Shown: positions 57,025 through 64,000 of the stretch, in pieces
Position numbering within the stretch: position 1 is the stretch's first letter
How the letters are laid out: each line of letters opens with the position of its first letter
Assembly: GCF_008831285.2 (NCBI RefSeq)
Contig: NC_045142.1
Span: forward strand, 25,185,876 to 25,249,875
Source: Nymphaea colorata
Taxonomy: Eukaryota > Streptophyta > Magnoliopsida > Nymphaeales > Nymphaeaceae
Reading direction: 5' to 3'
DNA: 64,000 bases
Notes under the pieces: generated by a model
What the model saw: only the letters and a program-made list of their open reading frames with translations
Database searches by the model: none
What the model was told of the DNA's origin: nothing
Position numbers and translations under genes: made by a program

Positions 57025-57061
57025 TTTTTATAATAGAGAGAGAGAGAGAGAGAGAGAGAGG
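57025..57061 (-). promoter_or_regulatory. TATA box and (GA)n of GST F
   Basis: TATAAAAA (57025-57032, minus) lies about 72 bp before the ATG, with about 13 GA units immediately upstream. GA/CT tracts beside plant core promoters are common. The arrangement recurs in all C-type copies. Confidence 0.65.
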
Positions 57062-57469
57062 TTTAGAAGGGTAGAAGAGGTGGCTGTTCATTTACTAGTC
57101 AGCTACCGGTCTGGTCTCATGTCAAGGCCCTTTGACTTGCAGAGCGACCGGCAGAAGAGGACGTCCGTCTCCCGCTGTTCTATGAGTCCCATCAAGCGGT
57201 GGACAACACCACGCCTTGGAACACATTGGTCTACTTGCCTCTCTTCTCCTCTGTTTTCTTAATCTTGTCATAAGCATTCATATATCCTTTCTTTTTCTTT
57301 TCTACGAAATGCATTATTAATATTATCATCATGGCAGGAAGCTGCCATTCATCACCATTGAACCCGCGTTTGCTATCCCGGAAAAAGAATTCCGGTGTAC
57401 GGAAACGAACGTGATTGTAGGGTGACGTGCACGAAAAATTCACAGTTTATCTTGTCACGCCAAATCCCC

Positions 57470-57683
57470 AGATGTCTCAAAGGACAATTTATATCATGGA
57501 CCAAAAATCAAAGAGACTTCACCATTAAAACATGGTTGCACTTTTCTTTTTATCAAGGATGTCAGATTCTCGGTGATCTAAGATTCTTGGAGTTTTATAT
57601 CCGTATTTTTTTTGTAGGATGTCTCAAAGGACAACTTACATCATGAACCAAAAAGTTATAGAGACTTCACCATTAAAATATGG
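57470..57683. repeat. pair of 66-bp direct repeats
   Basis: 57470-57535 and 57617-57683 share ATGTCTCAAAGGACAA, TCATG(G/A)ACCAAAAA and GAGACTTCACCATTAAAA, in the same orientation. They could be the ends of a small unrecognised element or a local duplication. Confidence 0.7.
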
Positions 57684-59762
57684 CTCATCTTAAAGCATGT
57701 CTCAGCTTCAGCTTTTGTAAGGGCACCGTCCGGTTGCATTTGTTTTATTACGGATTTTAGATTTGCGGTGATCTAAGATTCTTAGGGTTTTACATCCATA
57801 GATTTAAGATAGGCTCTTTTCCCCCTCCAATCGGTCCTTAAGTCCATGGTTTTTAACGTCTAGCATCAATTTGAAATCTATGCTACTGAGATCCGCTGTT
57901 TGTTTAAACCAACAATGTTTCAAGTCACACCTTTTTATGCAACCTCGAATCTTAGCAACCTAAAAGCATTTCTTGCCAATCTTAATCTTATTGTTTTTGA
58001 GTTACCCAGTTGGACCAAAAAGAAAAAAACAAAAGAGCATAAAGTTCTATAGTAGGAGAATGCACCCAATTGCAAGAAGGGGAGACACCAACTCCCTCTG
58101 TAGAAAATGATTTGATGGCTTTAACCATAGTATCCCTCCACTTGTATGGTCCAGAGACATTGGGAACCTCTAACTATATAAAAAAAGTTGGCAAAAAATA
58201 TCCACAGCATCTAATAGTCTAGCCCACGTCTTTACGTGAATGGTTCACCACAACAATCATTCTTGGATTAACGGACGCAAACAGTGGCGAAGCTTCTGTG
58301 TGACTGGTGTAGCCACTACCTATGCCTAGGGGCGGAGCCAAGTAATTTTTTATTAAAAGGATTGAATTATAGTTTCAAAATTTTAATAAGGGCCGAAAAT
58401 ATAGTTTTTCAAACTTTTTATATAGGCTAAGTGAAAAGTTTGAAAAAAATACATGTAATGTAAGAATTTTTCTTTTTTGAAATTTTGAATGAGGGCCAAG
58501 GCCCCTACCGCCCCCTGTCACCGCCTCCACCCATGCTAGTGTTTGAAATCTTTTATGGTGAGCTCGACCTAAGTCCAACCACATGTGGTGCATACATTAG
58601 ATTTAAGTCAGTGCCCTGCAAGCGCTCATCCTCATGAGCGAGAAATAAGTTAACGCCCCTTAGCTAAACTTCTTGAGAAGGGCTGAATTATAGTTCCAAA
58701 ATTTTGACAATGACTAAAATATCATTTTGCAAACCGGTTTGACATTAGGGCACTCTAGGTGTAAGTGATCAGTCCATTCACATAAGTTTTTTAATTATTT
58801 TTCAATATATCAACAAGGAGGCTTGCTTGGTGAGTACAAGGTGTACTTCGTTTTACCATCCAACGAAAGGACCAAAGCCTTCACTCGTTCCCCTATGTCC
58901 CAAGCCTACCAGACCTGCTTTGGATACATCGGGCTGATGCCTCTTTTATTTGTCAACTTGTCTATCAGTCATCTCTCTTCTCTTGTAGAACATGATATTG
59001 TTGATGCTCTAAAAATTAGAAACAGGAATTGACTGCCAGTACCTACACTATCCATTACACCAACTTTTCTTGAGGATCCAATGAAGGAAGATTCATTTTC
59101 CTTTTCAGGTGGTGTCATTCCCAAATAAGTTCAAGCCCCAAACATATGCTTGGGAGTCAACAGCATGGCTGTGTAATATGTAGATGACACCCATATATAA
59201 CCCAGTTTTGGTAACATCCAAACACTCCAAAAACTCAGAAACTTTGTTTTAGGGTGTTTTGGATGTCTTCCAAAATGGGGCGGAGGGAGGTGTGTGCATA
59301 GTGTGGGCAATTGCCCACACAGACCAACAAAAATGGTTATTTTTATATTGAAATTTTATAGCTGTTTTTTGAGTTTACATACAGGCGCCTCTTAAAATCT
59401 AAAATTATATAACTAGTGTCCTTTATTGGTAAACTAAAATACATTACTTGTGCAATCTATTATATTATACCATATGTGAGAGAGAAAAAGAGGGAGATAT
59501 AATGGGAGAAAATGATATATATCAAACACCACATATAGGAAAAGCTAATTTCCCGGATGTAGGAACAAAGATTAAGAACGCATGAAGAGGACTCCTTCCA
59601 ACAAACAAAAGTCACAACTAAGTGACCTCGAAACCATAATCAAGCGACCAATTATTCAAAGCAACCCTAATCAAACCTCAAACTATTGATACCCCCAACC
59701 AAAATGAAGAAAAAAGTCTTGGAACACAGCACCATTCTTCTTCTTCTTCTCCTTCTTCCTTC
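57684..59762. other. intergenic region between GST F and GST G
   Basis: No gene seen. A GGTTGCATTTGTTTTATTACGG motif begins near 57732 and resembles the Tourist-like arm ends in GST C intron 1. 58325-58545 looks like a further hAT-type relic. Otherwise AT-rich and unremarkable. Confidence 0.5.
58325..58545. mobile_element. hAT-like MITE relic (TAGGGGCGGAGCCA end)
   Basis: The left side TAGGGGCGGAGCCAAG and the right side GGCCCCTACCGCCCCCTG are complementary in type. The core contains ATAGTTTCAAAATTTTAATA and AGTTTTTCAAA stretches shared with similar relics near 12340, 45970 and 51540. The target duplication is not resolved. Confidence 0.4.
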
Positions 59763-62700
59763 TCAGTTGAACCTCATGTTGGCTGCAACCTTCTGCCAGG
59801 CCGGGCGAGAAGAGATGTCCTCCCACCAGGCATTGACATGCTTGCGCGAAGTGATGAGGGAGGCATGAGGGGTGCACATGAGGTAGTGAGTGTAGGGCAG
59901 GTGGTGCAGGTCGGCCAGGGAGAAGAAGTCGCCGGCCAAGTACTTCCTCTTGGACAGGGTCTCCTCATAGACGTCGAGCACCTTGCCGAGCTTCTCGGCC
60001 TGGGCTGCGACCACGGCCTCATCCGGCGCCCCGCCAAACATCTGCTTGAAGATGCACTCGAAGACGAGGGGGCCTATGGCTGGGTGGTAGTGGTGAGCCT
60101 CAGCCTCCATCCACGCTGCTACTCCGGCAACCTCAGCTGGGTCCGTCCTCATGAAGTCTGGCCCCATGTCCTTGTATTTGTATGAGATGTACTTGGTGAT
60201 TGCCCTTGACTCTGTTGATCAAACGGCCACATCTATGTCACTGACTTGACTTTATAGTTTGAAGATACTAGTAGCGTAGCTATCGCTCACGGGGCTGGTG
60301 TGGGCAACTGTTCACCCCAGTGTGTAAACCTTTGTAAAATTTTTATTTTATCATCTGTTTGGACTCAGGCCTATTCATATGAAGAACACAAGCCATTGTC
60401 TTGTAGTTTTACATGCACCCAATCCATTGCAATAATAAGATGGCCAGTCAGGAGACAGTGCACCATTATGTTGGTGTGTCGTCACTCACACTCACACCAC
60501 CAACTTGACCGGTTATGCTACGTCGTCGCTTGTAGCTTTGTGCTTTTTTGCATTAAGAAAGTTGTGGGTGTGTGTGTGTGTTTTATGTCAACAATCAATC
60601 ATTCATTTGATCAATTGCTGTTTGCAATTTGTACTGGGCATTTACAAAATTTAACATTTAGGCCCTCCAAACTTTTTGAAAATATTTTATCCCCAAAACA
60701 TTTATATTTTCTAATCACGCAAAATAATATGCCCTCTTTAATCTTACCAAAGACATTATTATTAGGGATGTTAATATGTCAAATTTGAATCGAATAATTA
60801 ACCGATAAGATCTGAAAAAATCAAATACAAAAACAAATTTATATCTGATTTTTGTATCAGATTCGAAATGGATCATTTTTAGACAAATATCATAATGCCA
60901 TTACGTTTTGAAAATTGGCCAAATCAAGATCAAAATCCAGATTCGAAATTGGATATAAATATAAAAAATGTGATGTGACTATGAGAAAAAGTGGATATGA
61001 TTAAGGATATGTCCCATCCAAATCTGATCCGTTGACAACATTGAAGTCATTACAATGTTAGATTTGTGAAAAAAAAAAACTCAAAAATTCCTAAAATGGA
61101 CCTGCTGATTCATGATCCGACTACTATAAAGATTCAAAACTTGCATACAATCATGTCTTGTTGGTTCCCAGATGGATATCAGATTTGGATTCAGATTTAG
61201 TCGTAAAACTGAGTACTAAATCTGAATCCGATTAGGAATCTGATTCATGCATCTGTACCAGATCTGGTGAAATAGTTTTGGATCCAGATCGGAAATGAGT
61301 AGCGCCAAAACAGATCTTTATCCGTCTAGTTTGCATGCGGCGGAGGCCTTTATATCTCTCGATCTAAACCTGCTTCTCGCATTTAGAAGGAAGACTGGTC
61401 CTAAGATCTTAGATCACCTCATATTTGAGATCGACGGCCACCAAAGAAGGCCTGAAAATATTAACTAATGGGCTAAATATCGGGCTACAAAGACTTTTTT
61501 TTTTTTTTGGCTGTATCTGTAATCTGGATCCCATTCATTTGAGAACCTAATATCATAAAACCCCTCCCCTTAAAGGTCGTTTTCAAGAGACTGGACCTGA
61601 TCCACAAATAGATCTGATCCAGCCTCCGATAATACAAACAAAAATGTGAAAGTAATGCTAATCACAGTTCCCTCTTTAAAATCTTTTAGGATTTGGGTCC
61701 GACCCGGTAAAAAATTTCTGGATCCAAATCCATTTGCGTCCTTGATTTTCATGGATGTATGTATAATGTTGGATCAAATGATAAGTTCACTTACGCCAAA
61801 TATATTTGCGGGGCAAAGTTAAGTCCAACATGATGATATTTTCTGAACATAATGAAAATTTTTTAATGTTGTACTGATTATAGACGGCAAAGAGCATTGC
61901 CGCATATTGAGCCTTTTCACGCACGGTTGGAACCAGAATTTTAATTAAAGTTTCCAAATTTTTACGGATACCAAAATATCATTTTTTTTTTAAAATTATA
62001 TAAAACAAAATTTACATGTAATTTTTTTTTTTTTTAAAGTGGGGCACCCTATTTTCGCCATCACACGTGAAAGTGACCTCAAATCAAACAAGAGACTTTG
62101 CCATCAAGATAGATCAACTAGAGAAGAAATAGAATCTCACCAAACAGTTGGAGGTCGCCGTCTTTCAATGCCGGGATCTGGCCGAATGGCTGTCGGAAAA
62201 AATGAAAAAAGAAAGAGTTAAGAGAGAAACATATATGGACAAAGTTTCCTTATAAAAATCCTATACCAATCATAAAAAATTGTTAATATAAATTGTTAAT
62301 ATGTGGATGAAGACATATATGGACGAAGAAAGGGAAGGGGAATGCTGGGCTGGCCGAATTTACATAAATGACCCGGGCCATTTCTACGAAAGACATAACG
62401 AAAATTCGCCTGAGAGGACGAAATTGGAAAAGTGAAAAGTTGGTTTTCATTTCTCTTGTCCTTCCGACCTTCGGGGGTCAAAAAAATCAAACCACGACTG
62501 CTTCTCTCCTTCTGTAAACCCTTTCTTGTGTTTGAGACCGTGTTTGATGAGGTCAACATCTAAGACAAAAAGGTTGCGGCAAAATTTTTGAAAGACGAAA
62601 GACGAAAAACGAAAAAGGCTTTCAGGGCACTGCTTGACGGAGAATGTCAAGAGACATCTTCCATCGTGTTTGAATGAGAAGTGTGCAATCAAGTCAGAAG

Positions 62701-62922
62701 GTTAGATGCTCTCCTCCTTCACCCAAATTGGCAAATACATTAAAAAGGAAAGAAAAAAAGTTATTGCGCACATACATTGAGGGCGAGGAAAGAGGGCTGC
62801 TTGTGTTGCCCGGCGCGGACATTGATAGGGACGAGCTCATAGTCAAGGCCCTTCTCGGCAAGTAAGGCGAGCACCGTAGCTGTGCATGGGGACATGGGCA
62901 TGCCATAGACCTTGAGACCCAT
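59763..62922 (-). CDS. phi-class glutathione S-transferase (copy G), three exons
   Basis: The exons are 62776-62922 (49 codons), 62141-62189 (49 bp) and 59763-60211. Introns of 586 and 1929 bp have GT-AG ends. The product is 214 residues. The N-terminal domain reads MGLKVYGMPMSPCTATVLAL with candidate catalytic Ser11, GQHKQPSF, loop GQIPALKDGD with Gln53 and Pro55, and Glu66-Ser67. The C-terminal domain has [30 protein letters not shown] and [14 protein letters not shown], ending NMRFN, two residues past the usual MKF end. AEAHHYHP replaces the EVEAHQF of the other copies. Its flanks do not belong to the repeated units. The long intron 2 is AT-rich with no gene seen. Confidence 0.94.
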
Positions 62923-63029
62923 CTTCTTCCTCCTTTTCTCTCTTCCTGCTTCTCTTTCTCTCTCTTGCTAAGCTAAGCTGAAGCTTTCTTAACTAAGAAT
63001 GCGACTCCCTTCCTATCTCGGGCATGGAA

Positions 63030-63035
63030 TTTATA
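63030..63035 (-). promoter_or_regulatory. TATA box of GST G
   Basis: TATAAA (minus, context CTATAAATTCC) 108 bp before the ATG, with a CT-rich leader between. Confidence 0.6.
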
Positions 63036-64000
63036 GAGATTTTAGAGAGAGAAAGTTAGAGAGAGAAAGGTGTGAACGGCACAAAATGCTCATCCAGAGC
63101 CAGCTCAAAGTCAACCAGATTCTGGAACTCAACTGGGCACCAGATCTTAATCACAGTTTCACATGCAAGAGATATATATTATTATTTTATATATTTTCTA
63201 AAAACAAACTTTTCATTCAAATGCAAGCGTTTTCTAGAAAAATACTCCTATGACCTAAGATTTTACCTAAAACTCAATGTTGACCTGATTGTATTTCAAC
63301 CTTTGGAAGTCAGTTTAAGTCCTTGATAGGCTGTTTCATAAATTTAACTATTGTTAGTGGTCTAATAATTTAAAAGAGTTGGAAATTTTCATTTTTGGGC
63401 CTACACTTTGCCCACAATTCTAACAGGAAGCTACCTTTTGTTCTTTCCTTAGAAGAAAAAAAAAAAGGGAAACACATCCAATGAAAATTATGCAATAAGT
63501 TTTGAAGTGAATTTTAGTTCATTTGAAAAGATTAACAAGCACTCGCCGTGTTGATTTGCTTTCGCAGTTACCATCCATAAGTAGATTGAGTTCTTATCAT
63601 TGATAGTTCGCTTGATTGTTTTTGTGAAAAACGTAATTTGTTTTGAAAAATCACAAGACAATGGTGCTTTGAATCAAATTATAGAAAAAAGAAGGCAGTA
63701 AAATGGAAATTTTTCTTCACAAAACAAATAAATGACTGCTGCATTTTGAAACAAAGTTCATAGAGAACTTTGCACACACTTCTTGAGCATGAAATTGTCT
63801 TCATCCATGTATTGGTCGGCTTCGATGAACATTTGGTCTCTGGACCACTAAGCTTTTTTTTCTTTTTTTTTGAAAACGAACCACCTTTTAAAATATTAGG
63901 CAAGATGAGGACCTTTGAGTCACATTTCTGAAAAAAATGAAAATGAAAAATGGAAATGAAATAAAATAAAATAAAACAACTCTTTCACTAGCATTGATGA
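63036..64000. other. upstream of GST G, no gene seen
   Basis: AT-rich DNA to the window end. Only short open frames without recognisable domains. Confidence 0.5.

Larger units (their letters stand above)
48595..57275. repeat. tandem GST unit 3
   Basis: It contains E (B-type) and F (C-type) with the flanking blocks of unit 1 in the same order: 48613-49430, 50460-50612, 52190-54395, 54396-55870, 55880-57275. It lacks the LINE and Harbinger insertions and so serves as the empty-site reference. It differs by a solo LTR. Confidence 0.7.

Overview
The window is nuclear DNA from a flowering plant. The reasons are three-exon phi-class glutathione S-transferase (GSTF) genes, plant-type Copia, L1-like and PIF/Harbinger elements, AT-rich intergenic DNA and long (TA)n and (GA)n tracts. 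I cannot name the species from sequence alone.

The host genes form one GSTF cluster on the minus strand, seven copies in all (A to G here, by position). A (2275-4462), B (11444-12876), F (55134-56953) and G (59763-62922) read as complete genes of 213-216 residues, with exons of 147-150, 49-52 and 446-452 bp. C (32444-40592) has good exons 2 and 3, but exon 1 has lost its splice donor and intron 1 carries a 6 kb transposon. D (45094-47223) is a chimeric pseudogene: C-type exon 1 joined to B-type exons 2 and 3. E (50613-52086) is a B-type pseudogene with several lesions. B, D and E form one subfamily and C, F and D exon 1 another. They repeat as (B-type + C-type) units with shared flanks at about 5.3-41.1, 41.1-48.6 and 48.6-57.3 kb. 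Unit 1 is swollen by mobile elements, and unit 2 is shortened by the event that made chimera D.

Most of the rest is mobile DNA. A degraded L1-like LINE (14739-31723, minus, 14-bp target duplication) contains a degraded Copia (16672-27602, minus). That Copia contains a young, intact Copia (21098-26344, plus) with one 1433-codon polyprotein frame. A separate 566-bp element with 8-bp target duplications sits in LINE ORF1. Intron 1 of GST C holds a PIF/Harbinger element (33309-39372, plus) with both terminal inverted repeats and a TTA duplication. It encodes a Myb/SANT-like ORF1, a DDE transposase and a 62-codon frame matching the RNase H1 N-terminal hybrid-binding (viroplasmin-like) domain. This third frame is the most unusual feature of the window. 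Several short nonautonomous elements, a solo LTR and a tRNA-like segment complete the inventory.

The duplicated units act as internal controls. Unit 3 preserves the empty LINE target and lacks the Harbinger element. Unit 2 preserves the empty target of two MITEs. Unit 1 preserves the empty target of the solo LTR. Many insertions can therefore be ordered relative to the duplications. All calls rest on reading the sequence and recalled family features; no database search was run.
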